DNA of 64,000 nucleotides from Pseudomonas sp. LP_7_YM (GCF_004364435.1 NZ_SOCT01000003.1:434001-498000); one strand, 5' to 3'; counted from the first letter of the stretch, positions 18,804 to 31,600 are shown. Made by a program: numbers and translations. The notes: generated by a model not told the origin, from the letters alone.

Positions 18804-19643
18804 ATGCCCCAGACACTGAATTTCCAGCAAGTTGACGTCTTTTCCTGCGCTGCCACCGAAGGCAATCCACTGGCCGTGGTGCACGCTGCCGATGAGGTGA
18901 CCGACGCTCGGATGGCCGCATTCGCGCGCTGGACCAACCTCAGTGAAACCACTTTCCTGCTGCGTCCGACCCACCCCGACGCCGACTATCGCGTGCGCAT
19001 TTTTACCACTACCCGCGAGCTGCCGTTCGCTGGCCACCCGACGCTGGGCAGTTGTTTCGTCTGGCTCGATAACGGCGGCATCCCGAAGGCTGACGAGATC
19101 GTTCAGGAATGTGGTGTCGGCCTGATTCGTATCCGCCGCAACGGCTCGCGCCTGGCCTTCAGCGCTCCGCCGTTGCTGCGCAGCGGACCGGTCGAGGCCG
19201 ACGTATTGCAGAACATTGCAGCCGGACTGCGCATGTCGCCTGCAAGCATCGTCGCCAGCCAGTGGGCCGACAACGGGCCGGGCTGGGTGGCGGTCATGCT
19301 CGAAAGTCGCGATGAACTGTTGGCGATCCGCCCCGACTACGCCGCGCTCAAGGGTCTGAATGTAGGTGTCGTGGCGCCATGGACCGGTCCTGACGCCGAG
19401 GACGACTTCGAAGTACGCGCACTGATCAGCAGCGATAACGGCATTGAAGACCCGGTCACCGGCAGCCTCAACGCCAGCCTCGCCCAATGGCTGATCAGCG
19501 CAGGTTTGGCGCCAAGCCGATACACCGCCCGGCAGGGAACGGTGATCGGTCATCGCGGGCGGATCAGCATCGAGCAGATCGGTGAGCAGATCTGGATCGG
19601 CGGTGACGTGCAGCACTGCGTGAGGGGAAGCGTGACCCTGTAA
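18804..19643 (+). CDS. PhzF-family isomerase/epimerase-like protein
   Basis: Member of the PhzF superfamily (diaminopimelate-epimerase fold) with 279 residues. It has the N-terminal QVDVFSCAATEGNPLAVV, the catalytic glutamate in NLSETTFL (about residue 48), the ELPFAGHPTLGS motif and the matching C-terminal EDPVTGSLNASLAQWL. No other phenazine genes occur nearby, so a phenazine role is not implied and the substrate is unknown. Start at 18804 follows AGGAG. Confidence 0.88.
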   Translation: MPQTLNFQQVDVFSCAATEGNPLAVVHAADEVTDARMAAFARWTNLSETTFLLRPTHPDADYRVRIFTTTRELPFAGHPTLGSCFVWLDNGGIPKADEIVQECGVGLIRIRRNGSRLAFSAPPLLRSGPVEADVLQNIAAGLRMSPASIVASQWADNGPGWVAVMLESRDELLAIRPDYAALKGLNVGVVAPWTGPDAEDDFEVRALISSDNGIEDPVTGSLNASLAQWLISAGLAPSRYTARQGTVIGHRGRISIEQIGEQIWIGGDVQHCVRGSVTL

Positions 19644-19692
19644 TCCTTCAGGGTGGCCGACCTGATTTGCGTGATGGGCCATCACGCGACAC

Positions 19693-20913
19693 TCAGGTAC
19701 TGACGGTGGCCAGCGGATTGGCCACTTGCATTGCGCCGGCTTCCTTGGGCAAGCGCAATGTCAGCCCCGCCAGCGATACGGCAACCAGCGCGATGGCGAC
19801 ATACACGCCCACGAACGATCCGCTAAACCGGGCCAGCACCGCGCCGCTGAAATTGCCGAGCATCCCGCCCACCCCCTGAAGGATGTTGGCGACGCCAAAA
19901 AGGGTGACCGCCATTGCCGCGCTACCAGCCATCTTCGATACGTAGGCGGGGATCAGACCGAAGATGGGATAGAACGCCAGCGCGAACAACACGCCCGCCA
20001 CCATCGGCCAATAACCGCCAGGGTGCGTGACCAGAATCATGGCAGCCAGGGCCACGCAGGCGTAGACCAGCATCATGGCGATTCGCAAGCCGACTCGATC
20101 AGCCAGCCAGCCCACCGCCAGACCCGCGAACATGCCAACGAACCCAATACTGGCCCAGATTTGTGCGGTGTAGGTGACGGCGAAATTCAGCTCCGTGCGC
20201 AGGTAGGACGACAGGTAGTTCTGGAACGGAAAGGTCGAGAAGCCCAGTAGGAAATTCATCGCCCATACGGTAAGCACCCAAGGCTGCATCAGCGCAGCCT
20301 TGTCGACCTTGGGCATCGGTTCGCTGATGGTTGCGGCCTCGGGCTGGAGGAACAACCCTGCCCGCTTGAACACCACCGCCACACCGATCGCCAGAACCAC
20401 CGTGATCAGGCCGACAATCCACCAAACCATTGGCCATTGCCCCTGTGCCGCGTACAACGGCACCAACAGACTGTTGACGAAAACGCCGTAGCTGGTACCA
20501 CTGGAGACCAAACCCATGGCCATGCCGCGATAATTGAAGGCGACCGTACGCGAAATCACATCGACCATTGGCACAAACACGGTGGCTGCCGTCCCCGCCA
20601 ATACGGTGAGCAGCATGCCGATCAAGACGATGTCATGGGTCAGCGGGATCAGCAGCAGGGCCGCCGCGCAGACCACACCCGAAACAAAGATCACCCAGCC
20701 GCCCCCGACTCGCGGAGTGATCCAGGCTGCCAGCAGTGCACACAGCAGAAAACCAAACTGCCCTGCCGCCGTGATGGTGCCGACACAGGAAATATCGAAG
20801 CCCAGGCTGTCACGCATGTCCGGCACCAGCTGCGCGAACAGGTAAATCCCGAAACCGAACGTCGCAGCTACCAGGCCGGTCAGCAACAGCACAATCAGAG
20901 CATTGATACGCAT
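19693..20913 (-). CDS. MFS transporter
   Basis: Major facilitator superfamily protein, 406 residues with about twelve hydrophobic helices and the inter-domain hydrophilic stretch near residue 195. The YNYRGMAMGLVSSGTSYG segment fits the family. The TetR gene 37 bases upstream on the same strand is probably its local regulator, suggesting export of a toxic small molecule; the substrate cannot be told. Confidence 0.87.
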   Translation of the reverse strand: MRINALIVLLLTGLVAATFGFGIYLFAQLVPDMRDSLGFDISCVGTITAAGQFGFLLCALLAAWITPRVGGGWVIFVSGVVCAAALLLIPLTHDIVLIGMLLTVLAGTAATVFVPMVDVISRTVAFNYRGMAMGLVSSGTSYGVFVNSLLVPLYAAQGQWPMVWWIVGLITVVLAIGVAVVFKRAGLFLQPEAATISEPMPKVDKAALMQPWVLTVWAMNFLLGFSTFPFQNYLSSYLRTELNFAVTYTAQIWASIGFVGMFAGLAVGWLADRVGLRIAMMLVYACVALAAMILVTHPGGYWPMVAGVLFALAFYPIFGLIPAYVSKMAGSAAMAVTLFGVANILQGVGGMLGNFSGAVLARFSGSFVGVYVAIALVAVSLAGLTLRLPKEAGAMQVANPLATVST

Positions 20914-20950
20914 AGCCAGCTTCCTTTCTTGAATGAGAGAGGGAAAAGCC

Positions 20951-21529
20951 TTACGCAGATCGCGCTGCGTCGATCAGCTCTGCGGCCAGGTCTTTGGCGA
21001 TCAGAAATACGCTGTCATCGTGTTCCAGAGCGCCGGTCAGAAACGCTCCTTCCAGCAGCATGAACAGCCGCCTGACCAATGTCCGAGGATTCGCCAGACC
21101 GGCGGCCTCAGCCAGATCCAGCAAGTGCTGTTTCATCCCGCGTTTATGCCGGTCCACCGCCAGGCGAACCGGATGGCTGCGATCGGGAAACTCGGCGGCG
21201 GAATTCACGTAGGGGCAGCCCCGCCATCCGCCCTCGCGAAGCCATTGCCGATGCAGGTCAAACAGATCAAGCAATTGAGTGGCAGGCGTCCCACCGGACC
21301 CAAGGGTTTGCTGTACGGCCGCCTCCCAACGTTCGTTACGCTTGTCGAGAAACGCCACGATCAACTCGTCTTTGGAAGTGAAGTGGGCATACAGGGTCAT
21401 CTTCGATACGCCAGCGAACTCAGCTACGGCTGCAATCCCGGTGGCATTGATGCCGTCGCGAAAAAACAGCGCAGACGCAGCGTCGATCAGGCGCTGATGG
21501 TTGGCGGCAAAATCTCTGGTGGTCAACAT
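20951..21529 (-). CDS. TetR/AcrR-family regulator
   Basis: Repressor-like protein of 192 residues. The N-terminal helix-turn-helix (about residues 27-50) reads GIAAVAEFAGVSKMTLYAHFTSKDEL in pieces typical of TetR, followed by an all-helical ligand domain with LREGGWRGCPYVN, as in the QacR/YcdC-like group. It precedes the MFS gene on the same strand and likely controls that pair. Confidence 0.88.
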   Translation of the reverse strand: MLTTRDFAANHQRLIDAASALFFRDGINATGIAAVAEFAGVSKMTLYAHFTSKDELIVAFLDKRNERWEAAVQQTLGSGGTPATQLLDLFDLHRQWLREGGWRGCPYVNSAAEFPDRSHPVRLAVDRHKRGMKQHLLDLAEAAGLANPRTLVRRLFMLLEGAFLTGALEHDDSVFLIAKDLAAELIDAARSA

Positions 21530-21638
21530 GCAGAACGACTCAGGTTATCTGTACTGACCGGTAAAGATAGACGGAAAAACCAGAATAGCCAGCCATGAGA
21601 AAAGATTCCACAACGATGGCAAAAGGATGGGATGGAAA

Positions 21639-22004
21639 CTATCGGCAGGGAAAGGCGTTTTTCAGCGCCGAGACGACCAGAACCGACTCGTTGAGGTGCA
21701 GGCTCTGGGGGTGTTCTTCCAGCGACTGCACCACAACGCGCATCGACTGAAGCATGGGGATCCCGCCCTCCGGTACGCAGACCAGTTTGGGCGTGCCGGC
21801 GGCTTCGTGAACGAGGTCCAGTGTGTCGATGGTGGCTTGCAGCACGCCAACGCAATGGCCGATACCCACAGGGTTTTTAGCGACGCCGCCACTCATGCTG
21901 CTGATGCCATCCTGGCATTCGAGCAACAGCTTGTTGCCGTCGGCCATGGCGCCAGCGCTCAAGCCCAACGCCAACGCTGTCGCGCAGAGAGTTGCTCTGG
22001 TCAT
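21639..22004 (-). CDS. Rap1a/Tai-like exported protein
   Basis: Small secreted protein of 121 residues with a clear signal peptide (about MTRATLCATALALGLSAGAMA) and four cysteines in the mature part (about C30, C51, C76, C120). The arrangement, with an initial LLLECQ and the GIGHCVGVLQATID segment, resembles Rap1a/Tai proteins, which in known cases neutralise type VI secretion amidases in the periplasm. No effector or T6SS gene is near, so an immunity role here is inference. It lies 20 bases behind coaA and may share its transcript. Confidence 0.72.
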   Translation of the reverse strand: MTRATLCATALALGLSAGAMADGNKLLLECQDGISSMSGGVAKNPVGIGHCVGVLQATIDTLDLVHEAAGTPKLVCVPEGGIPMLQSMRVVVQSLEEHPQSLHLNESVLVVSALKNAFPCR

Positions 22005-22024
22005 GTGTGATCTATCCTCTGCCC

Positions 22025-22951
22025 CTACCGCAACCACAATTCCTTCACCGAATGGTCCGCAGCCTTGCGCACCACAAGGCTCGCCCGCTCGCGGGTGGGA
22101 AGGATGTTTTCCAGAAGGTTGGGGCGATTGATGTCTCGCCAGATCTTGCGAGCGGCGTCCGGGGACTTTTCCGGAGGCAGATCGGCCAGCTCCCGGAAGT
22201 AAGCACCGCGCGCACGAAACGCAGTACGTTGCAGCATCAGGAAACGTTCGACGTACCATCGCTCGATATTGCTTTCGTCGGCGTCCAGATAGATCGAAAA
22301 ATCAAAGAAATCCGACACGATACTGCCAGGCTTCTGGCCGTCGTTGCCGGCAGTCTGCAGCACGTTCAAGCCTTCGAATATCAGAATGTCCGGCTGACTG
22401 ATCTGCAGGAATTTATCCGGCACGATGTCGTAGCTGATGTGCGAATAGACCGGTGCACTGATATCGGCGACGCCGGCCTTGAGATCAGACAGAAACCTGA
22501 CCATGCGTTTGCGGTCGTAGCTTTCCGGAAAGCCCTTGCGGTGCATGATGCCGCCCGCATCGAGCTTGGCATTGGGGTGCAGAAAACCGTCAGTGGTCAC
22601 CAGATCGACCCGCGGGTGATCAGGCCAGCGAGCCATCAGCGCCTGCAACACCCGGGCGAAGGTACTCTTGCCCACGGCCACACTGCCGGCGACGGCAACA
22701 ACATAGGTCTGCTTCTTCGCGGGACGGCCGAGGAAAGTGTCCTTGATGCTTGCCAGATTGCGGGCAGCGCTGACGTGCAGATTGATCAGGCGTGACAGGG
22801 GAAGATAGATATTGACGACATCTTCCAGGGAAATGTCTTCGTTTACGCCTCGTAACATCGCCAGATCTTCTTCGGACAAAGTCAGCGGCGTACTGGCGCG
22901 CAGCCCCGCCCACTCGGCACTGGTCATTACGAGATAGTCATCAGGCGCCAT
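22025..22951 (-). CDS. coaA: Pantothenate kinase, type I
   Basis: Phosphorylates pantothenate in the first step of coenzyme A synthesis. The 308-residue product is collinear with E. coli CoaA: SLEDVVNIYLPLSRL, P-loop GSVAVGKST (residues 89-97), VTTDGFLHPN, KGFPESYD, PDILIFEGLNVLQ and the C-terminal NLLENILPTRERASL. Many pseudomonads instead rely on the unrelated type III enzyme CoaX, so the presence of a type I enzyme is noteworthy; whether coaX is also present cannot be seen in this window. Confidence 0.95.
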   Translation of the reverse strand: MAPDDYLVMTSAEWAGLRASTPLTLSEEDLAMLRGVNEDISLEDVVNIYLPLSRLINLHVSAARNLASIKDTFLGRPAKKQTYVVAVAGSVAVGKSTFARVLQALMARWPDHPRVDLVTTDGFLHPNAKLDAGGIMHRKGFPESYDRKRMVRFLSDLKAGVADISAPVYSHISYDIVPDKFLQISQPDILIFEGLNVLQTAGNDGQKPGSIVSDFFDFSIYLDADESNIERWYVERFLMLQRTAFRARGAYFRELADLPPEKSPDAARKIWRDINRPNLLENILPTRERASLVVRKAADHSVKELWLR

Positions 22952-23197
22952 CTATAGCCTTCCAATCCAGGTGTCCATTTCGACAATGGTGCGAAGACTA
23001 TCGTATTGACCCAAAAGCGGGGCAGATTTCTTTGATTTGCCTCGCATTATTGGCGCAATCGACGTTGATCCGAGACAGTCGGGTGCTCCGATAAGACCCG
23101 AGCGCATAGACCAATCCCGGCAGAAAAATAAATGGAACTCGGGTTTGCTGGATGGTGACAAAGAGCCACCCTACCCTGCTCTCGGAGGCGCTTATCC
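22952..23197. other. Intergenic region between coaA and the small ORF
   Basis: This 246-base gap should contain the coaA promoter on the minus strand and that of the small plus-strand ORF. No recognisable coding remnant, repeat or operator was seen. Confidence 0.4.
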
Positions 23198-23401
23198 ATG
23201 CGGCATAAATGCTCGGCCCTGCAACTGCTCACCACCCTTGCTGACGAAGCCGCCTTAAGAGTCAATCCACTGGACTTCACAGCGCTTCTTTATCTACGCG
23301 ATCAGGGCTATGCCGACGTGTCGATCAGGGAAGGATGCGTGGTGGCCGAACGCACGCCTGCCGGGAAGCAATTTGCGAATGAACACGCGGATAGATACTG
23401 A
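23198..23401 (+). CDS. Small hypothetical protein
   Basis: Predicted 67-residue acidic soluble protein. GGAGG lies about 12 bases before its ATG, and its codon use resembles neighbouring genes, which supports a real gene. It has no membrane segment or known motif; a short LYLRDQGYADVSIREG stretch suggests an alpha/beta fragment. It is followed by a GC-rich hairpin (CGCGC-GAAA-GCGCG at 23407-23420). No function is proposed. Confidence 0.5.
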   Translation: MRHKCSALQLLTTLADEAALRVNPLDFTALLYLRDQGYADVSIREGCVVAERTPAGKQFANEHADRY

Positions 23402-23508
23402 GGTCTCGCGCGAAAGCGCGGGGAAGTCCTTGATGGACGTCGCAGTTGGGAAATCGGGACCAGGAGATTCAAGCGCAGCTTGCGAAGAAGAGCGAGCTTT
23501 AGAATGGA

Positions 23509-23606
23509 GGCAACCCCACCAGCCACACCCCGGCACACAATGTTCCCGCTGTGGCTGCTTCCTTCCGGATCTGACCAGGTTCACGGGTAATCGTTGCGGG
23601 GGGACC
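23509..23606 (-). ncRNA. ffs: 4.5S (signal recognition particle) RNA
   Basis: On the minus strand the conserved SRP domain IV is unmistakable: CAGGTCAGATCCGGAAGGAA followed by GCAGCC, the Ffh-binding asymmetric and symmetric loops. The flanking arms pair, with GGTCCCCCCGCAACG at the 5' end against GGTGGGGTTGCC at the 3' end. The RNA binds Ffh to target nascent membrane proteins to FtsY and the translocon. Ends are approximate. Confidence 0.96.
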
Positions 23607-23650
23607 GATGGGGTCACCATAACGACACTCACCAGTTGGCGAGCCGCGCC

Positions 23651-23678
23651 ATTGTACCGGTCTTGCGCCAAGTTACAA
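23651..23678 (-). promoter_or_regulatory. Putative sigma-70 promoter of ffs
   Basis: Minus-strand TTGTAA (23678-23673), 16 bases, then TACAAT (23656-23651) form a good housekeeping promoter. The expected start near 23644 would give a precursor with about 38 extra 5' bases to be trimmed to the mature RNA. Confidence 0.6.
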
Positions 23679-23805
23679 CCCTGGCGTCAGATAAAAATTT
23701 GATAGCGCTCAAGCACTTGTGTAAACGCCAGAAAGCCGCTTCGCTCGGCAACTTCGAATCATCGGGCTCTGGCTTTTGCATCAGAGACCCGGCATGGTTG
23801 CGCCC

Positions 23806-24303
23806 ATGAAAAGCTCATTGATGAAATACCAGGCGCTGTCTGCGCTGCAGCGCGAACAGGTCGAGCAAATCGAGTTGCAGCCTTGGCAGAAAGTCGTCGC
23901 AGGGGATATTCACGGCGCCCTTCATTCACTCACTGCTCGCCCACTGGCCGATATCCAGGGCTACGTGCTGTTGATAGACGACGTGCCGAGGGGATTTTTT
24001 CTGCTGAAACGTCGGGTGTTGTTGCCGCTCTGGGCGCAAGAGGCTCCAGGCACAACCGCTACGCTGCATGCGCTGATCATCGACCAGCGGTATCAACGTC
24101 GCGGACTGGGCGAAGCGTGTTTACGCCAGTTACCGGAGCAGGTTTTACAACTATGGCCGGACATCGAGCAGTTGATGCTGGCGGTGCATCCCACCAATCA
24201 GGTAGCCCGCGCGCTTTACCTGTCGCTGGGTTGGCGGGAAGACGGCAATGCTACCCGCACCGCAGACGGTTACGAGACGCGCATGACACGCCGCTTACGC
24301 TGA
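23806..24303 (+). CDS. GNAT-family N-acetyltransferase
   Basis: Acetyl-CoA-dependent acetyltransferase of 165 residues. LHALIIDQRYQRRGLGEACL is motif A, with the Q/RxxGxG/A pyrophosphate-binding turn (QRRGLG), and LAVHPTNQVARALYLSLGW is motif B. The start is uncertain: ATGs at 23776, 23794, 23806 and 23821 are in frame and none has a strong ribosome site. The acceptor substrate is unknown. Confidence 0.82.
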   Translation: MKSSLMKYQALSALQREQVEQIELQPWQKVVAGDIHGALHSLTARPLADIQGYVLLIDDVPRGFFLLKRRVLLPLWAQEAPGTTATLHALIIDQRYQRRGLGEACLRQLPEQVLQLWPDIEQLMLAVHPTNQVARALYLSLGWREDGNATRTADGYETRMTRRLR

Positions 24304-24356
24304 GCCGCCAGAGGTCGCTGTTCAACTCATTCCAACCCGAAGGGGTCTGATCTTGT

Positions 24357-24868
24357 GTCCCCCTCCCGCCGCACCGTTCTGATAATGATGATCCAGAGCT
24401 TCGGCGTCACTGGCGCGGTCATCGCCAAACAGGTTACCGAAGCCGTCCTGCCAGTACGTGTTGGCAATCAGACGATCTCAATAGTAATGCCCTACTTCAT
24501 GACGGAAATGTCCGAGCAGCGCGCGATAGCTCGTGCATCTGCACGCGCACCTTCTCACGGATGGAATCGTCCGCATCCTCTACGTTGAGGATGATCAAGC
24601 CGTTGGCATGACCAGTAGTGGGCAGATTGCCTTGCAGATCGCCGCGAGGAATTCGAATACCACGTTCCTCATCGACGGCCTTGGGGATGACGTGAAGTCC
24701 AACGTGATCAGCTGTGCGGTCAGGCGACGCTTGGCCATTTCTGTCTTGAGCCGGCGTTCAGGGTTTTCCGGAACGCAGAGAGCAGGAATGGTCCGGTTCA
24801 GGCTACAGGCAGTGCAGAACTCTCCCGCATTATGCTCAGGAAAAATGTTGCTCGAAGAACTGGAACAT
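24357..24868 (-). pseudogene. Decayed zinc-binding metallopeptidase gene
   Basis: Minus-strand pieces spell a putative zinc metallopeptidase in order: MFQFFEQHF at 24868, CTACSLNRTIPAL and MAKRRLTAQLI near 24700-24800, VVFEFLA near 24640. After a frameshift come LIILNVEDADDSIREKVRVQ, MHELSRALLGHFRHEVGHYY and, behind an in-frame TGA where a Trp codon is expected, DRLIANTYWQDGFGNLFGDD. The HEVGH zinc site survives, but at least one frameshift, a nonsense codon and a missing N-terminal cysteine-rich segment show it is dead. Confidence 0.85.
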
Positions 24869-25108
24869 GGTGGTCTTCTGAATGCTATGCAAACACTAGA
24901 GCGTCGGGGATTGAACGGGTTCCGGACATTCTGACGAGACACACCCTGTCGACATCGAACAGCCTCCGCGATGCTGGTGGAAATGTCGGAAGCAGCGACG
25001 GCAGCGAATGCGGCGGCTCAGTCACCCATGCCTGACCTGACACCCGCCTTCGCCAGCATGCCCCCCCTTTAAAGTTGCCCATAGATCACAAACCGTCAGG
25101 GTGCCGTG
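24869..25108. other. Gap between the metallopeptidase relic and ligA
   Basis: These 240 bases lie upstream of the relic's start and downstream of ligA. Short open frames exist on both strands but none has a recognisable product or ribosome site. No terminator with a clear T tract was found for ligA. Confidence 0.4.
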
Positions 25109-27513
<2,405 letters not shown>

Positions 27514-27553
27514 AATTCATGGTGCGATCCGGCGCACGGGCACCGGATATCAA

Positions 27554-28411
27554 TCAACGACGCTGAGTCAGCGCGCGGCGTTCGAATTCAACGATGCGCT
27601 GGCGATAGTGCTCAATGGTCTGCGCGGTCATGACACTGCGCTGATCATCCTTGAGTTCACCGTTGAGCTCATGAGCCAGCTTTCGTGCAGCGGCCACCAT
27701 TACGTCGAAAGCCTGCTTGGGGTGACGCGGGCCCGGCAGACCGAGGAAGAAGCTCACGGCGCGGGTGCTGAAGTGATCGATGTCATCCAGATCGAACACG
27801 CCCGGCTTGACCGCGTTAGCCATGGAAAACAGTACTTCACCGTTACCGGCCATGCTTTCGTGGCGATGGAAAATATCCATTTCGCCAAACCGCAAACCAC
27901 TTTCCAGAATATTCTGCAACAACGCGGGGCCCTTGAAGCCGCCCTCATCCCGGGAAATGACGCTGATCACCAGCACTTCTTCAACCGGTGGCAGGTCCTT
28001 GTCCTCGGTGATTCGCTGAGGCGCCTTTTCGTCCGGGAAGTCGTCATCACGAGCGCTGGAAAGGCTCGAACCTTCCGCGTCCAGACTCAGATCGCCCTGT
28101 TGAGGCTGATCCTTGCGTTTATTGCGTTTACCTTCGCGCTCTTGCCGCTCTGGACGGTCGCGTGCGGCACTCATGGTCGGCAGGTCGCGCTCGTCGAGCT
28201 GAGGTTCCTTATGGGTGTCAAGGACGCGCGCAGGGCCCAGAACCTCGGCAGACGACGGTTCTTCGTCGTCTGGAAGATTGGAGAAGCTGCGGTCCAGCCT
28301 GAATTTGAGCTTGCCTTTGCCACCGCGCATACGGCGCCAGCCGTCAAAAAGAATACCGGCAATGACAATAATGCCGATGACGATCAGCCACTCTCGCAGA
28401 CCGATTTCCAT
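27554..28411 (-). CDS. zipA: Cell division protein ZipA
   Basis: Inner-membrane anchor for FtsZ at the division ring. The 285-residue product starts with a membrane helix ([17 protein letters not shown], about residues 9-25) facing a basic stretch, then a long charged linker (about 40-145). The C-terminal FtsZ-binding domain carries [24 protein letters not shown] and [16 protein letters not shown]. The zipA-ligA order behind smc is the standard Pseudomonas arrangement. Confidence 0.96.
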   Translation of the reverse strand: MEIGLREWLIVIGIIVIAGILFDGWRRMRGGKGKLKFRLDRSFSNLPDDEEPSSAEVLGPARVLDTHKEPQLDERDLPTMSAARDRPERQEREGKRNKRKDQPQQGDLSLDAEGSSLSSARDDDFPDEKAPQRITEDKDLPPVEEVLVISVISRDEGGFKGPALLQNILESGLRFGEMDIFHRHESMAGNGEVLFSMANAVKPGVFDLDDIDHFSTRAVSFFLGLPGPRHPKQAFDVMVAAARKLAHELNGELKDDQRSVMTAQTIEHYRQRIVEFERRALTQRR

Positions 28412-28671
28412 GTAATCCCGTGCCTCTAATGAAAATTCTGAAAATTAAGGGCCTAAACCCCTTTAAAACGTGGAGCCAACTCTATGTTCTGACTGGCGTT
28501 TTACCCACGCAGATGAAAAGTGGACATTAAGCTAGCACGACCAAAGGTAACTTTACACCGTCCGATACATCTGCCGTGCCGCAGGCACCTGCAAATGAGC
28601 GCGGCTGCCGCTCTCGTGTTCCACTGTTAAAGCACCCCAGCGCGCTTGATCTTTGAACGCGTGGCGGCCCG
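28412..28671. other. zipA-smc intergenic region
   Basis: This 260-base gap presumably carries the zipA promoter and the end of the smc transcript. No coding remnant or clear terminator was recognised. Confidence 0.4.
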
Positions 28672-31600
28672 TTATGCATCCACCAGCGCCATTGCCTCCT
28701 CCACATCCACTGCCACAAGGCGAGAGCACCCCGGCTCATGCATGGTGACGCCCATCAACTGATCGGCCATTTCCATGGCGATCTTGTTATGGGTGATGTA
28801 GATGAACTGCACCGTTTGCGACATCTCCTTGACCAGCCGGGCATAGCGGCCCACGTTAGCGTCGTCCAATGGCGCATCGACTTCGTCGAGCATGCAGAAC
28901 GGCGCCGGATTAAGTTTGAAAATGGCAAAAACCAGGGCCAGTGCAGTCAACGCTTTTTCGCCGCCGGACAGCAAATGGATCGTGCTGTTCTTCTTTCCGG
29001 GCGGACGCGCCATGATCGTCACCCCTGTATCGAGTAAATCTTCGCCCGTCAGTTCCAAGTAAGCACTGCCGCCACCAAAAACTTTTGGAAAAAGTGCCTG
29101 AATTCCGCTGTTTATCTGATCAAAGGTCTCTTTGAAGCGATTGCGTGTTTCCTTGTCGATCTTGCGAATGACGTTTTCCAGCGTATCCAGCGCCTCGACA
29201 AGGTCGGCATCCTGAGCATCCAGATAGCGCTTGCGCTCGGATTGCTGCTGATACTCGTCAATGGCGGCGAGGTTGATCGCGCCTAGACGCTGGATACGGG
29301 CATCGATGCGACCCAACTCCTCTTCGGCGTCTTTCTCGTTCGCCTCAGGCGTCAACGTCGCAAGCACACCATTCAAATCGTAGCCGTCTTCGTGCAACTG
29401 CTCCTGCAAGGTCTTGCGGCGCACGGTCAGCGATTGCCACTCCAACCGCTGCTGCTCCAGTTGGCCGCGTAACAGTTGTGACTGTTGCTCGGCCTGGGTC
29501 CGGCGCTTTTCGGCTTCGCGCAATTCGCGGTCGGCATCTTCCAACGCGTTTTTTGCGGTGCGCATTTCGTCATCCACGACCATGCGTTTTTCCAGCAGCG
29601 CTTCGAGCTTCAGACGCAGTTCCTCCAGTGGCGCTGTACCCTCCTCCAGGCCCAGGCTCAACTGTTCGCGCTTTTCAGTGAGACGTTCGGACTGCATTTG
29701 CAGCCGCTCCAACGCCTGGCGCGTCGAATCATGCTGCGCGCGCAGCGAGCTCAGGCGTACGGCCAACTGGTTGCCATGATCCTTGTGCTGACGGGCTTCC
29801 TGACGTACGTGGTCCAGTCGCTCACGCAAGCTGTCGCGTTGAGCCAGCAATAATTCGCGCTGTTCAGTGTCCAGCGCCATACTGTCGAGGGCATCCTGCA
29901 ACTGGAGGCGCGACTCGCCGAGGCTTTCCTGCTCCAGGGCACGTTGCTCGACCAGTTCGACCAACTCTTCATCCAGGCGCGTGCGGCGCAATGCCAACTG
30001 CTCGACCTTGGCCTTGGCCGCTGACAACCGCGCCTTGAGTTCGCTTTGCTGACGCGCTTCATCCTGAAGGCGGCGACGCAGTTGTTCACGGCTGTCTTCC
30101 TGTAAGCGCTGCTGCTCGCGCTGGGCCAGCAACTGGTCTTCCACAGCTGCCAGGGTGGCCTCACGCTCTTCGCGTTCTGTTTCCAGACGCTGCAACTCCT
30201 GACCACGGGCCAGCACCCCGCTTTCGGCTTCGCTGGCACGGCGTACGCGCAGGAAATCACGCCCCACCCAATAGCCATCGCGACTGATCAGGCTTTGCCC
30301 TGCGCCCAGTCCCGCCCTGAGTGAAAGCGCATCGTCGAGGGTTTCCACCGGTTTGACCTGCCCCAGCCAATGGGCGAGATCGACGGTGGATTCGACTTTA
30401 TCCAGCAAACTGCCGGGTATCCGCGTGACATCTGCGACCGGGCTGACCAGTCGCAGGTCCCCCTGACTGAAGCCGGCCAGATCCAGACCCGCGAAGTCGT
30501 CGACCAGTACCGCATGCAGATCGGCGCCCAGCACGGTTTCCACCGCCAGCTCCCAGCCCGACTCAACGCGCAAGCCTTCAGCCAGACGCGGCCGCTCGCT
30601 CAATTGCTGCGCATCCAACCACTCGGCAGTGCCGGTGCCCGGATCCAGCGCGGCCTGCTGCAGCGCTTCCAGCGAGGCGATCCGACCGTTGAGCCGCTGC
30701 AGATCGCCTTGAGCCTGCTGCTGGGATTGCGCGGCGTGTTGCAGCTCGATGCGCAGATGTTCCAGGCGCTCGATGAGCCGTTCTTCTTCGGTGGTCAGCT
30801 CCTCAACAGTCATTTCCCGGCCGGCGAGGTCTTCGTTCAGGTCCAGGATCGCAGCATCCTCGGGATCGGCCGCCAACAGCTGACGCTCTTCACCGAGGCG
30901 ACGCTGACGCTCGGCCAGCCGTTCCATGCTGGTTTCCAGCTGTTGGATCCGTGACTGCTGAACTTCAGCCTGGCGACGGGGTTCGGCCGACGACAGGTTG
31001 AAGGCGTCCCACTTCTCCTGCCAGCCGTGCATACCGGCCTCGGCCTCTTCCAGTGCTGCGGCGGACTCTTCAGCTGCGGCCAGGGTCATATCCTGCTCGG
31101 GTTCGAGCATTGCCAGCTCTTCGCCAAGGGTCGCGAGCAAGGTACGGTCGTGGCCCAGATGTGACTCGGTTTCCTGCCGGGCGCGTTCGGCCTCGCGCAG
31201 ATCGTCCTGCAATTGACGCAATCGTTGCTGGCCGTGCTGGATGCTCTGCTCGTTGCGGGCAATGTCGCCGCCCACCGAATAGAAGCGACCTTGCACCAGA
31301 TTGAACCGCTCCGAGAGGTCGTGGTGCCCGTCGCGCAGACGTTCGATGGCCGCGTCGGCGCTGCGCTGATCGGCTACCAAGGCTTCGAAGCTGACTTCCT
31401 GAGTACCAATGACCGCCTCGCGCTGAGCAACCTGATCATTCAATGCCTGCCAGCGCAGGGCCGACAGTTGCGCCTTGAGCTGACGCTCTTGGGCCTTGTA
31501 TTCCTGATACTTCTCGGCGGCCTGAGCCTGCCGGTGCAGGCGCTCCAGCTGGCGTTCGAGTTCATCGCGCAGGTCAGTCAGGCGCGCAAGATTTTCATGG

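Noticed and set aside
18804..19643. Phenazine biosynthesis gene
   Set aside because: PhzF-like fold only; no phzA-G neighbours, so a phenazine function is not supported.
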